A DNA stretch of 64,000 nucleotides from Flammula alnicola (Eukaryota; Basidiomycota; Agaricomycetes; Agaricales; Strophariaceae): the NCBI GenBank assembly GCA_015499995.1, contig JADNRV010000001.1, positions 62,001 through 126,000 of the forward strand, in the 5' to 3' direction. The notes under the pieces are model-generated. The model was not told the origin of the DNA. It worked only from the letters and a program-made list of their open reading frames with translations, and made no database searches. The number at the start of each line of letters is the position of its first letter. Within the stretch, counting starts at the first letter, position 1. The position numbers and the translations under genes were made by a program. Positions 23,530-35,336 of the stretch are shown one piece after another.

Positions 23530-25387
23530 AGCGCTCGATGTCCATCTTTAAGGTTGTAGAGAGAATACAATCACCATCTTCATCTTCCAAGACGTGGTCC
23601 AGACCGACTTTTTGCCCTCGAGAATGTTTTGCACTGGAGCCCCAGACGATGGCGCTAAAGGAGACGGCAATGGTCAGTAAGGCAGATACAGCTTAAAAAG
23701 GGTAATCCTCACTATTTCATCTGTTTGGCGATTTCCTTGTGGATGGAATTACAGAAGTCTTCCACCGTGCACTTGCCACTCCGAAGCACGACTGGCGAGC
23801 TGTAGTCCGGTGCCAGCCCACGCGGTTTTGTGTAAACGCGGACGAGACTCAGCGTTTCCCACATTTTGACGATGAGTTCGTCGACGTTTAGCCATTCGCG
23901 GGACGAGATAGGCACAGACATGGGAATTTTGTATCTGAGAAAATTTTAAGGATGCTCAGCTAAGTTATATAAAGAAAAAACGAACAAGAGATCGAGTTCT
24001 TCTATTGAGATTGCGTCAATCTAGACGTTTCAAAGGGGTCAGGTTTTGAAGTTATTTCCATATATTTTGCTGACCTTGTTAGGACCTGTTTGACAAAGTC
24101 CAAACTCAGCTTTTGAAGACGAATATATGCGTGAAAGAACGCACGTAAATACACGGAATATACACTCTGTTGAAGTAGATTGAGTCGCTGTCTTTCCACT
24201 GTGGCGCAGCACGAGAACGCACCTGTTTCCTTCGATCACATCCACTAAATCATCAGCAGTTGCGTTGGGTTCTCTGATAGCAATATCGACGTTGTTGATC
24301 TTGTATTCACTGAGAATGGCTTTGATTTCGTCTTGGTCGATGTTGGTCAGCGGACGGTATTTGTGATGGCAATACCACCCTTTTCTTTTCTGCGAACGAG
24401 AATTGACGGCGGCTGTTTATTCAACCGGATACCGAAGCCTTCCAATTCCGATTCGATGAGCTTCTTGTCGCCGAGTGGTTTGAGGACATCGAGGACGATG
24501 AAAATGAGATTGCACGTTCGCGCGACTGAGTTGTTGAAGTTTTAGTTGAATTATACCTTCAGAGCTGAAGAGATGTGGGCCTCCGTACCGGCAATGACTG
24601 TAATGAGATTTGCATCAAGGTATACATTCTAATCTTGTTCGGATTTAGGGCGTACCTTGGCGACCTCTACCTCGACCGTCAGCAGCGCCTTCGATAATAC
24701 CGGCTGTGCAGGGTGTGAACGCTTGTCATGAAGAGTTTTCAAGAGGCTTACGTAGATCGAGAATTTGGATTGGCGCCCCATGGACCTTTACAGTACCGGG
24801 AACTGTAGTGAGAGTTGTGAAGTCGATTTCCGACACTTCGGAGTGTGTGCCCGTAAGTTTCGACATCAGCGTGGACTTTTAGACCATCAAGCACCGATGT
24901 CAGATACTATCTCCTCGACAATTCGAATTCACCCACCCACCTTTCCTACTGAGGGAAAGCCTACGAAACCGACCGATGCTATACCCGTTCTAATTGTTTC
25001 ATGGTGATAGGTATTAGCGGATTTGTCGGGGAGATTAAAACCGCATGATTACCTTGCGACATCGAAGCCTAGGCCACCTCCTCCACCACCACCACCACTG
25101 GACGGGGCGATCAGCTCGCGCCTGAGCTTCGCAATCTTGGCCTTGAGCTGCCCAAGGTGGTAGCTCGTGGCCTTATTCTTCTGGGCTGGATAGGACGAGG
25201 TGAACAAACAGTGAATCTCTGCCAGTGTAATAGACATACTTTTAGCCTGAAAACAAAGTCAGACGGATATCAATGTAAAAATAAGAACGACTCGCCATCT
25301 CATCTTCGATTTCCTGACATTTACGTGAGAGGAAGGCATTGAGTACAATGGATGTATGCGCACCTTTATTTTCTGGACGGTGGTCAT
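23530..25387 (-). CDS. rbg1: Rbg1/DRG1, translation-associated OBG-like GTPase
   Basis: Cytosolic GTPase that associates with ribosomes. From ATG 25387 it reads [20 protein letters not shown], a helical N-arm. A Gly run follows, then the Walker A motif GFPSVGKST, switch [22 protein letters not shown] (NKxD) and PISSRE (G5). The C-terminal TGS domain reads [29 protein letters not shown] and a last exon with [21 protein letters not shown]. It ends in MDIER. Ten or so introns were placed by phase. Two single bases are missing: near 24352 (one G short on plus, within TVPLTNID) and near 24077 (one T short on plus, in VLNKID). Divergent from KCH over 290 bp. Confidence 0.92.
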
Positions 25388-25677
25388 TGTGGAAGAAGTG
25401 TACGGGGATTGCCGAGTGATGGTTACATGTTTGTGGACTGATTGTTTCTTCTCTCCAACTCACCGCCTGGCTTTCCCTTAGCACAGGCTCTGCCAACTGT
25501 CGCTTGCTCTCTCCGCTTGCTAGCCCGCTAGCCCACCGCTCTTTTACCCTCGTTCCTTCGTCCCACAAAGCAATCCCTGCGCATGCCACTGGCTGGTTCT
25601 CGTTCACACTACCACTCGTAGCACCCTAGAAATCACCCTTTTCCCTCGCTACCCCCACCGTCCGATATTTGCAAACC

Positions 25678-27613
25678 ATGTGTGGTTGTGGAGGTCCAAA
25701 GTGGAAACGTGAGGTCGTTCCGGACCACAAGGTCGGATGTCTTGCTTGCTCAATGGCGCTCACGATCGTGGCTGACCTCCAGTGCGCAGTTCGATTTCAT
25801 CAACACCCAGGAATTCACCGACAATGGCTTCATGATGCGGATGAAGTGCGCCCACCGTCTACAGACTATATTTTCGCGTTCTAATAATCTCTCCAGATAC
25901 CTGTGGCTGTATGCCATAGTCTTGAAGTCGTTCATGGTCTACGTCTCCGATATCTTCTCCGCCATAACCATGTTAACAACCAAAAATTGGTCCAACGAAA
26001 TCTTCAAGAATTGTGGCAATATTGATGGTTGCGTCGCCATTCCCTTCAACACAGGGAAATGGCTATTTGTCTCCTGCATCATTGTCTCGTTCCTATTGGC
26101 ACGTCCCTTCTCTAACTCTCCCGTACCGAAGGTCTAATCATTTATAAAGTTGGCCTATGAATCAAGGAAAGCTAAGAAGATCATCGCCAGTCGAGACATA
26201 TCTTATGCTTTTACCAACATCATGGCCAACAACTATTACTCCCTTCGTACGTGCCACCGCCTTGTTTTTTGCTGCTTCTCCTAACGAGTATTTACCTTCA
26301 GGCTCCTATGACCATTTTTGCTTCTTTGATCATATCAGCAACTCGACCAAGACCAGCGATGACTTCGCCTTCTTCGTATTCTTCGTGTTCAAGAGTAAGT
26401 GGTCAGTTTTTCTCCTTGCTCCCCTCTCTTAACATCCTTCACAGGCTGGAAGCGGTTATTGTTGGCCGATGCTCCGCGGCAGACCATCAACGCTCTTACC
26501 TTATACGCAATATGGTTAGTCAAGCACCAGAATCCTGGAAACTGGTACGACATCTCGAAGTACTTCAAGGGCAATAGTTTGTCTACGTCAGCCCTTACGG
26601 TCTCAACTTTCTTCACCGTCGTCGTTTGTGCTGGTTCCCTACTTGTCCTCGTCCTTGCTGGCATCTGCTACATCCCTCTTCTTCTGCATATTCGAGGCAA
26701 TCTGAAGGTGAGTGCATGTCTGCATCCACCCCAACAACGCCTAACTGTTCGCATAGGAATACTGTTGTCACAAAGTCGACAAGGTGAGTAACCATCATGC
26801 ATTTTTATCACGTGCCTAATATTTGATTTCCAGCGTATTGGCGCTATCATCAAACGCAAGCAGAAGGAGCGCCGTCTCGAGGCTGCCAAACTTGCTCAGA
26901 AGGAGGCCAAGGGCGACTATTCCCACTTGAAGAACAAGAAAGGTGAACTTATCGCTCAGCCTCTCCCCCAACCTACTCTTCCAAACCTTTCCGTCGATGA
27001 CGATGATGATGCATCGTCAATGAACACTCGTGTTACACCTAGCACGTATACCAAGGACTATTTTAACTACCAGAACGATAAGGCAGACTATCCCCCTATG
27101 CCCGCATATAACCCATATTCTACCCATCAACCTGCAGGCAGCTTTGCTCACTACAACCCCTCCTCCGCCACGCTCGGCTACGACGATCCTAATTACCCCC
27201 CACAGCATATGTATGAGGATGACAACGAGAGCACTCTACATCTAGCTACATCCGCAGCTCCTTTTGCACGCGACCCCATAGACCGACAAGCAAGTCCATA
27301 CGGGAATTACGATCCTCACGACGTGTATCAAGGGCGGGCTCCGTCAACAGCGCCTCAGCAACAGTCGCATAACAGGCGGTCACCGCCAGCATCGCTGGGC
27401 CCGGCGCCTGGTGGGCTGGCGTATGATGACGCGTCACAATATGCGCCCTCGCCGGCGTCGTATGGACCGCCGCAAGGTGAGAATCCGTATGTTGGCTATG
27501 CGAGTCCTGCGAACTCGATGGGGCCGCAGGGCCTGGCGTCAAGAGGGAGGAATTATGATGAGGAGGTCGCGGGGTATGGAAAGGGACAGGGAGGTCACTC
27601 GCGTCCAATGTAG
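25678..27613 (+). CDS. kch1: KCH-family fungal potassium channel
   Basis: Plasma- or vacuolar-membrane protein of the Kch1 family, which mediates low-affinity K+ uptake in yeast. The protein begins MCGCGGPKWKREVVPDHKFD. Conserved blocks include YLWLYAIVLKSFMVYVSDIF, NNYYSLRSYDHFCFF, FKSWKRLLLAD, GNWYDISKYFKGNSLS, a long hydrophobic helix and YIPLLLHIRGNLKEYCCHKVDKRI. A disordered Tyr/Pro/Gly-rich tail follows. The gene is intact over about 1.9 kb. The intron between SFLL and LAYESRKAKK uses a GC donor (26099-26149, GCACGT...AAAG). No GT donor gives the right phase. Confidence 0.88.
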
Positions 27614-27948
27614 TATATTCTATAGACAGTCGATATCTTTTTATCCTTACTTTACACCATTCTTTTTCTCGGTATCTTTGCTCTTTCCAAGCTGATGGGT
27701 TTGGTGTACAACATTTCTGTTTAATGAAAAAATATTCTTGATGAGTGTTTGCTGATTGAATACAAGTGTGTATCAAGGCCGCGGTTAATGAATTAATGAA
27801 GGCCAATCTTCACTGCACTTTCCCTTAATACCTATTACCATAAGGTCATAAATTGCCAACCACAAATCCATTCCGCAAATGTTAAACTGGAATATGGTCC
27901 CTGTCTATATACATAAAGATTAGAGAGAATACGTACTTATCCGAGCTA
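27614..27948. other. Convergent 3' intergenic region
   Basis: AT-rich 3' flanks of KCH and Vti1 with several TAAT/ATTAAT stretches. No other feature seen. Confidence 0.5.
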
Positions 27949-28881
27949 TCAACGGGATAGTTTCTCCCAGACAATGACGATAATGAGCAGAATAAGGACG
28001 CCGACTATGCTGAAGGTGACTGCTCGTTGTTGGTACATCCTAGAGAACTTGTTCGTCAGAAAAATCTATCATGATGTTGACTCAAATGCTGAGCTGGAGA
28101 AGGAGGAATCTGCGTACCGTCGGACCATCTTCTTTAGTGTCCCAGAAGCCCGGTCGATCGCCAAGTCTGCCGTTTGTAACTAGATAGAATATTAAGTTGG
28201 AGATGAGAGGAGAAAGGGCCGAGAGAACATACAGTATTTCTCGAGTTCTCGATCTGCTCTCTCTGCGTTCTTAGGTTCAACAGGATATCAGCGCCTTGGT
28301 TCTCTGTCTCGAGCGCGATCTGGTGAGATTGCTGCAGGCGTTTAGATCCGTCTTCCAGGAGAGATGTCCCCGCAAGCAGCCGGGTTCGATCGCTCGAAGG
28401 TCCGTAGGGCTCGTCGGACGAGGGATAAGCACCGGCGTTGTTCGACGACGAAAGCAGGTCGGAGCGAGCGACTTGGGCCCGTGAGTCAGCGAGGAGTTTC
28501 TTGTGCTTTACGAGCTCGGCTTCGCGGAACGCAGACGTGTTTGGTATTGCGCGCGCACGGATTGTGGGATGCCTGGATTTCAATTTCCATTTGGGATACC
28601 TTTCGGAACGATAGCGAGGATGAGCATCTGGAGGAGTTCTTAAGTCTGGGGCGGAGACATACCATCTCGTCCGCTTCGTCAAGCTCCATCTCTACCCTCC
28701 GGAGGGTAGCCTTTCGTTGTTCTAGGAGGAAAACATATATCGTTAGGCGGGAGAGCGGAAGAACGTAAGCAGTACCTTTATCACTCCCGCCATTGTCCTC
28801 TAGTTTCTCGTGTATGGTTTCGATGAACTGCTTAAAATCTTGTTCGTATGAGTCGAACAGCGCCGTTGGTGAGGTATCCAT
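27949..28881 (-). CDS. vti1: Vti1, Qb-SNARE of Golgi and endosome
   Basis: SNARE used for Golgi, endosomal and vacuolar fusion. From MDTSPTALFDSYEQDF the N-terminal three-helix domain contains EQRKATLRRVEMELDEADEM. The SNARE helix includes QIALETENQGADILLNLRTQ, with the central-layer Gln lying in this helix, and continues through TADLAIDRASGTLKKM. The tail anchor is AVTFSIVGVLILLIIVIVW and the protein ends EKLSR. Introns are short and in phase. Two single bases are missing: near 28572 (ATCCAGGC, one G short of IEIQGIPQS) and near 28520 (AAGCC, one G short of RSAKAELV). Divergent from Emc3 over 212 bp. Confidence 0.92.
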
Positions 28882-29093
28882 GATGTTGTTGTTAAATTCG
28901 TGAACGGTCTTCTTTCCGCCAGGGAAGAAAAGGTATAGGCTATAGGTACAGTGGTCGGATGGAAAGGCGCTAGGAGTATGTATGTGGTGAGGACACAGCC
29001 CGCTGCTGCGAGCCGCAACACTGCGTAATATTGTGCCATTGGTTCCAGATTAGGAAGTGCACGTAGACATTGTTTCTTTCTCCTCCAGCAATC

Positions 29094-30207
29094 ATGTCCA
29101 CCAATGCGTACGGCTCCTTCTTCCCTTGTGTTCGTGTTGCTGACGGTGTACATGTAGCGTGTCGCTGTATCTGGACCCCCAGATACGGGACTGGGTCCTC
29201 TTCCCGATTACTTTGGTCATGGTACGTGTTGGATCATCACCTTGGAAACTGCAATCTGAATTACATACCCTTCAGATACTCGTAGGCATTCTTCGACATT
29301 ATGTCGTCGTCCTATTACAGTCGTCACCAAAAGAACTATCACGAGCTGCTATGCGCGAACAGTGCGTCGCCTTAACTCCAGAAATATTCGGGTCATGCTC
29401 ACAGGCTTTTATTTCCTTAGACGGGCGTTGGCGCGCTCGCAGATTCTACGCGCGACCGCAGCGCATTCGCCTATACCGCCTTCTTTTTACATGTCGATAT
29501 CGCAACACCTCTCAGATGCATTTGCCGCAGGGACGTACCTAAAAGACGGTCCACCCAAGGGCGATGCACCAAGCGCCCCGCCAAACCCCATTACCGACCC
29601 AGCAGCCATGGACGGCATGATGGCAGGCATGAAGACCCAGATGGTCATGATGGTTCCACAGATGATTATCATGGGCTGGATAAACTTTTTCTTCCAAGGT
29701 TTCGTGTTGAGTGAGTCGTGAACTGGCAAACGAGTAAATTGCGGAATTGACGGATGATATTTACACCACCAAAAGTTAAACTCCCGTTCCCTCTGACGCT
29801 CGGCTTCAAGTCCATGCTGCAGCGCGGTATCGAAACTCCAGATATGGATGTCCGATGGGTGTCCTCTTTGTCATGGTACTTTCTCAACTTCTTTGGTCTA
29901 AATGGGTTGTACCGCCTCATCCTCGGCAATGACAATTGTAAGCCTTGCGTTCGCCTCGGAACCACTGCGTAATTCGCTAATGACTAATGTCCTTCTAGCT
30001 GCCGATTCCTCGAGAGACATGATAGCATCTCCGTTCGCTGCTGGTCCTGGTGCCGCCGCCGCGGCGAGCCCCGTGCAGGACTACAACAAACTGTTCAAAG
30101 CCGAGAAGGATAACCTTGAGTTTTCGGAAGGGCTTCATAACTGGGTCGGCAAGGATGTAGAAAAGAGAGTGCTTCGAAAGTATGGCAAACTCGCGCCAGC
30201 GCATTAA
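29094..30207 (+). CDS. emc3: Emc3, ER membrane protein complex subunit 3
   Basis: Core insertase subunit of the ER membrane complex, of the Oxa1/YidC-related superfamily. A 14-nt first coding exon (MSTNA, donor GTACGG) joins to [21 protein letters not shown]. Then come [15 protein letters not shown], the coiled segment [91 protein letters not shown] and a charged C terminus. All exons stay in frame. Convergent with NCS-1. Confidence 0.93.
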
Positions 30208-30564
30208 TTTGCTTTGCGAATATAATTTATTCTTGCTGCGGGAAACGAAGAAATTCTGCGAGGGCATCAAGCCTATCGCTTTGTGTACATCTACATTCAT
30301 TTCTTTTGTTCATTTTACAAGCAAATAAGTAAGCCAAGACACTGCAGCACGCGACCGCCTTCCGCTGCACAACCTCCACATCCATGGCCGAGATTACAGC
30401 CCACGCGTTGATTAGGACTAATACCTCCACCCTCTCATCACCAAAAAGTCAATAGATCGAAGTAAGGAAAGGTATCCTGGTTCTTTGGCTTGTCACAGAG
30501 AGTGGCCTGACGCTGACGATAGACTCACGGAAGAGAGAAAAACGAGGAGACGGAATAGCTTTAA
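30208..30564. other. Convergent 3' intergenic region
   Basis: 3' flanks of Emc3 and NCS-1. No coding or RNA feature recognised. Confidence 0.5.
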
Positions 30565-31446
30565 CTATACCAGACCATCATACAATGACAACGCCTAGAT
30601 GGAGTATTGAGTAACGATTACGCAGGAGCCGCTGGGTGGGAAATAATGCTCACCTGGACAATAGTAGGGTCCTGCTTGCTGCCTTCTACGAACTCGTCGT
30701 ATGTAAGTTTAGCATCTTTATCTTTATCCATGTTTCTAAAGATTTTATCCACCCGCTAGAGATACAGGATTCGAGGAAGGGAAGGGAAAGTATCAGCGCT
30801 AAATCTTCCTCGGACATGGACAAATGTCGTGCCTTTTCAGGTGTGTCCTCATCTGACGGGAGCTTCACCATCTCGCCTGTCATCTTGTAGATGGATTGGA
30901 CAATCTGCAACATCTCGTCGTAGGTGATTGTACCGTCTTTATCGATGTCGTATAGTTGGAAGGCCCCTACACGCCGATTGGATTAGAGGGCGCTTGGGAG
31001 GGCGCGTAAACCCAGACGCACATTTGAGCTTCTCCTCGAGACGGCCCCGACTGGTCACGCTGAGGGCGCAGATGAACTCTTTAAAGTCGATCTGACCGCT
31101 CTTGTCTGCATCGAAGACGTTGAAGACGTAGTCTGCAAATTCAGCAGGGTCGCCGAAGGGAAAGAACTGTTTGTATATCCGACTAAACTCTGCCTTGTCG
31201 AGGTGACCGGAGGGACAGTCCTTCTTGAAACCCTTGTACCTGTCAGATAATGTCAAGAGAGTAAGGGCCGCGCGAAAGAGTCAAGAAGCGCACCATTGCT
31301 GGAGTTCCTTCTTGTCGACTGTGAAGGGGATTAGATGAGTTTGTGAGGATCAGACGGAGGTAATCTGTAGAGATGAACTTGCAATAGGTGCTCTTCTGGA
31401 GGTCAGCGAGCTGCTCTTGCGAGAGTTTGCTCTGAGATTTGCCCAT
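30565..31446 (-). CDS. ncs1: NCS-1/Frq1 calcium sensor
   Basis: Myristoylated EF-hand protein that activates phosphatidylinositol 4-kinase at the Golgi and plasma membrane. It starts MGKSQSKLS, with Gly2 for myristoylation. Active EF loops are [24 protein letters not shown] and [12 protein letters not shown]; the first EF hand is degenerate, with Cys-Pro in CPSGHLDK. It ends ALSLYDGLV. Exons 31446-31383, 31318-31294, 31239-31022, 30966-30833, 30755-30654 and 30594-30565 sum to 573 nt, giving exactly the family length of 190 residues. Two of the introns have GC donors: 31382-31319 (GCAAGT) and 30832-30756 (GCACGA). Confidence 0.95.
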
Positions 31447-31862
31447 GGTAGATCAGAAGAGAGACAAAGGTTGATTGTGGAAACCTGGGACAAATGACAG
31501 AAATGTTGGTAAGAACGTGGGCACAAGTGGACTATTGGGCATTGGAGGAGGCTGTACATGATGACACGGCGGTGTGCCACATATATCGAATCTTATCTAC
31601 ATCGAGCTACGCCTGCCAACTTGGGACGCCTCGAGGACGGTGCGACGCTGCATCGTGGCCTGGAGATGGTCGTGGGCCACCAGGGAATAATACTATTTTA
31701 TCGTCTTTTTCTTTTCTACAGTCATCATGTCGCAGCAACCGTCAGGAGTCCGCATGTTGCAGTCATGTCTTTTCGAGCACACTCAGAGTACAAATACACA
31801 ACACCCCTCTTTCGGTTTCTCCGCTCCCGTCAAAACTCGTTCTCTTCCGCCACTACCCCACT
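31447..31862. other. Divergent intergenic region
   Basis: Spacer between the NCS-1 start and the next plus-strand gene, probably a shared promoter. It contains an open stretch from an ATG at 31727 that I read as leader, not coding, because the Cys-rich protein is in another frame. Confidence 0.45.
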
Positions 31863-33369
31863 ATGTGTTACTCCTCAGGCTCTATAGACCAGGCTGTGAA
31901 TCCGTGCCCAATGTGTAAGGTATACCCGCACACAAAGTGAGCAATCCACAGCAATCGTCTATATTGGCCCTCTGTTCATTTCCACACAAAAGGTGTCCTC
32001 ATATCCGGGAGACATGCCGCAACAGGACCGCCCATCCTCGTATGGATGTCCTCTATTTGACCAATGCCGAAGGTGTGTACCCACCTACACTCAGCGATAA
32101 CGAACTCGAGTTGACCGGTCGATCCCACAGTCGAATGCTTCAATGGATGCGGCTTCTGCAAGGTAGGCTTCCTGTCTTTCATGTTTCCTCCATCTCTCTT
32201 CCTAATTGCGCCGATAGTGGGCAAACACAGATCCACCTGCAAAGATGGCTGGCTATCATAACCCAGGATGGCCAGGGTGCTGTCGACCGCCGACTCCCAG
32301 CGAATACCCGTTCATCCAGATTGCAGAATGGAAGGCAGTCAGCATAGTCCATCGCGTCCCTATCCCCCAAGATGTCGAGAAACTCTTGGCTTCTATCCAT
32401 TTACCACCTCTCAAACCAGTAGGCTCTCAGCCTACATCCCCCGTCGGCCGGAGCACCCCTTCGAAGCCATCGTCGCCAAATTCCAGTCGAAAGAATACAG
32501 GTACTACCACTCCTTCAAAGTCCAATGTCCTCTCGACCAAAGCAATGAACACTCCCACCCAAGGCAGGGGCCGCAGTCCACATGGGGCCCTATCGTCAAG
32601 TGCCAACATATCAAGAACTCCGAGTTCAACAGCTATCTCCTCGTCAGTTCCCACCTCGTCCTCAATGGACTCTGTGGCTAGACGCAAGGCCACCTCTGGA
32701 ACTCCTGATCGCCGAATTGAAGGGACCCAATCGTCGCATTCATCTCCCAGCCGCAAATCCATTGATCTCGAGAACCCTGTCTCCCCACGACGTGTTTCCA
32801 GCATTCGACGCCCTGTCCCAACGCCGGCAACTACGTCGGTTTCACTCTCTAAGGTTGTCGCCGCCGATAGTCGCTCTTCACAAGCCACGCAGGAATACTC
32901 TGCAAAGCGCCGGCCCTCAGTATCAGAAGCGGTTTCTCCTTCTACTCCGGCTCAAACAACACGCATCAGTGATTCCTTCCTTGTCCCGCGCTCGAAGAGA
33001 GACGACGATTGCAGCGCTTCAAGCAGCAGCGGCAGCAGCGACGGTCTTGGATCGCTATCGGATAGTACTATCACCTCTGACGGCGGCTTTACGGATTATT
33101 TGTCGGATGAATCGGAAGCGGAGCTACAGAGGCAGGCGGAAGCTAGAGCCGTCGTCGTTGCGCTGAACCAAGCCGAGGAGCTCGAGTTCAAGATGGCGAG
33201 ACAGCAGTTGGCTCATGTCGGATTGAAGCCGCCCAAGTCATGGAATCCTACGAATAGTACACCTTCGAGGTCGCCCCCTTCGCCGGGCAGCGCTCGGAAC
33301 GGCGTTCCTGCGCCATCATTCGCAGGCGCGGCTGCCGCCATTTTACACAGCGGACAAGCGCGGGGCTGA
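31863..33369 (+). CDS. Hypothetical protein with Cys-rich N-terminal motif
   Basis: I do not recognise a named family. Exons 31863-31936, 31993-32072, 32131-32162 and 32218-33369 are phase-consistent and intact. The first 75 residues hold cysteines in the patterns CPMCKVYPHTKCPH, ETCRN, ECFNGCGFCKWA and GWPGCCRPPTP, suggesting a small metal-binding or disulfide module. The remaining 380 residues are Ser/Pro/Thr-rich and disordered, with many SP sites, then an acidic stretch and a short helix (EELEFKMARQQLAHVGL). There is no signal peptide, so a nuclear or cytosolic zinc-binding module is more likely than a secreted one. The start could be elsewhere, but this one gives an unbroken reading. Confidence 0.7.
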
Positions 33370-33773
33370 ACAATCGAACGGGGAGCAGCAATGTGGCGGG
33401 AAGAGAGGGAGAAAGGACAAATGGATGCTGTGGCCTTGTCTTTTGTCTCCATTACTGATATGACATGCCCATCGGGGCTTTCCTTTTGTGCGTCTTTTCG
33501 ATTTAGGGTTCCTCTTGTCGTGCTGTAGGATATATTATGGAGCAACCCTTCGTTTCACAAATGTAACCCCCTATATAGGTTTGCTATGTTGTACTTTACA
33601 ATTCAGTGCTAGATCTGTATAATGAATGAAAGTTCCCTCTGGACCTTTGCCCCTAAGTTATAGAATGCCAGTGCACATTGAATCACGTCAGATCACGTGT
33701 AATCCCAAGGATGCCATTAAGTGCTTGTTGGCCCTGTGAAGCGTTACCTGAACACTCTTGCTCTCCTTCCTCC
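33370..33773. other. Intergenic region
   Basis: 3' flank of the Cys-rich gene and promoter of the PROPPIN gene. No feature recognised. Confidence 0.5.
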
Positions 33774-35336
33774 ATGAACTTGGCACGACATTCTATCTCG
33801 TCGACTAACCCTATACAAATTCTAGATGCTAAGTTCGATGCAGAGTGCGACATATTCACCGCGTCGACGCCTGCTGGGTTTGCCATTTATCGCACTTATC
33901 CTCTTCAGTTGATCCGGAAGCGGGGTAATGTGATATTTCACTCTTGCTCGACTTATGAGTTCTAATAGCGTTATTCACAGAACTGACTGGTGGCACACTT
34001 TCGGCGGTGGTGCCTCTACATTCTTCTAATATCCTGTTCCTGCTGGGTGGCGGCAGGAGTCCTCTATATCCCCCTAACAAAGTCATCTTATGGAACGATA
34101 ATCTGGGGAAGGAGGTCGCTGAGCTAGAATTTAGGGAGAGGGTCAGAGGGCTCGCCTGCAGACGCGGATGGCTCGCTGTGTCGTTACGACGCCGAGTTAT
34201 TGTGTTTCAAATCGGAGAATCAGTCACGCGATATGGCGAATGGGACACTTGCGACAACCCACGAGGTGAGAATCGTATATTCGACTTGGCCTCTCATGCT
34301 TGAACTCTGAAAGATGCCTTCACATTTTCTCGTCCATAGGTTTGATAGCTATCGCTACGGCTCCATATTCGACACTCCTTGCCATAGCTGGACGCCAAAT
34401 AGGCCATGTCCAACTGGTTCATCTACCCCCATGTCCGCTACCTGTCTCGAGAGACCCACCATCGTCCTCACCTCCTCGGAAACCACCGCCTCCTCCTTCA
34501 AAGCATCCTGTATCTATAATTGCGGCACACACTACAGCACTGACTACTCTATCTATGCCTACATCAGGACGACTCCTTGCCACGACCTCCGTGCGTGGCA
34601 CTTTAGTGCGGATATGGGACTCAATAACGGGAAAACTCGTCAGAGAGCTCCGAAGAGGGACAGATAAAGCGGACATCTATGGTGTGGCTTTCCGGCCGGA
34701 CGAGCAAGAGCTCTGTGTATGGAGTGATAAGGGCACAGTGCATGTCTTTAATCTCGTGGTTTCGGGAGCCACGTAAGTTGCCGTGCAGTACTTGTGATTT
34801 CCATGCTGATGTCCGTTTTTAGGAACCGACAGTCTACCTTCTCACCTCTGACTCCTTTCTTGCCGCTTCCGAAGTACTTTGAATCGGAATGGTCGTACGC
34901 ACAGTATCGAATACCTGTTCAATCGTCTCATATATCGCTCTCGTCGACATCTCGATCATCCGCAGTTGATCTTCCAGACGAAGAGCGCTGTGTTGTGGGG
35001 TGGATTCAAGCGCCTTCAGATGATCCCTCGCGCCCACCTGTACGGGAATATCAACTTATCGCATTAACATTTACTGGAGGCTGGTACCGCCTCTCCCTTC
35101 CTAAACTCACTGGACATGCGAAGCGCTCGTCTGGGTCGCATTTGTCTTCGGGATTAACGTCTGGATCGCCACCCAAGCCCTCACATGTCCCTTCTCCAAG
35201 ATCTATCAGCGGCTCCTCTACTACGTCCCGCCTGGATAAAGGCAAAGAGAAAGAAAGGGATAAGGAGAAGAAAGAGAGTCGGAATTGTACCCTGGCGGAG
35301 TATCGTCGCTTTGGAAGGTGGGATGGATGGGGCTAG
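33774..35336 (+). CDS. hsv2: PROPPIN (Hsv2/WIPI4-type phosphoinositide-binding beta-propeller)
   Basis: Seven-bladed WD40-like protein that binds PI3P and PI(3,5)P2 on membranes in autophagy and endosome traffic. Blade signatures are ILDAKFDAECDIFTASTPAG, LFLLGGG, NKVILWND, RGLACRRGWLAVSL, AIATAPYSTLLAIAGR and the diagnostic block with VRIWDSITGKLVRELRRGTD. The phosphoinositide site is therefore LRRG rather than FRRG. The last blade ends CVVGWIQ...GGWYRLSL, followed by a Ser-rich and Lys/Glu-rich tail. A proline-rich insert (PPCPLPVSRDPP onward) interrupts the propeller before the SIIAAH strand. Four introns, all in phase. Assignment to Hsv2 rather than Atg18 rests on the LRRG motif and moderate size. 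Confidence 0.85.

Noticed and set aside
1448..28573. Programmed frameshifting or insertional RNA editing as the cause of the many one-base gaps
   Set aside because: No slippery heptamers recur, the sites are many and unrelated, and they cluster by region, which fits assembly error better. RNA data would be needed to revive the idea.
31727..31918. An alternative start at 31727 for the Cys-rich protein
   Set aside because: Its frame runs out of phase with the cysteine module; the ATG at 31863 gives an unbroken, phase-consistent protein.
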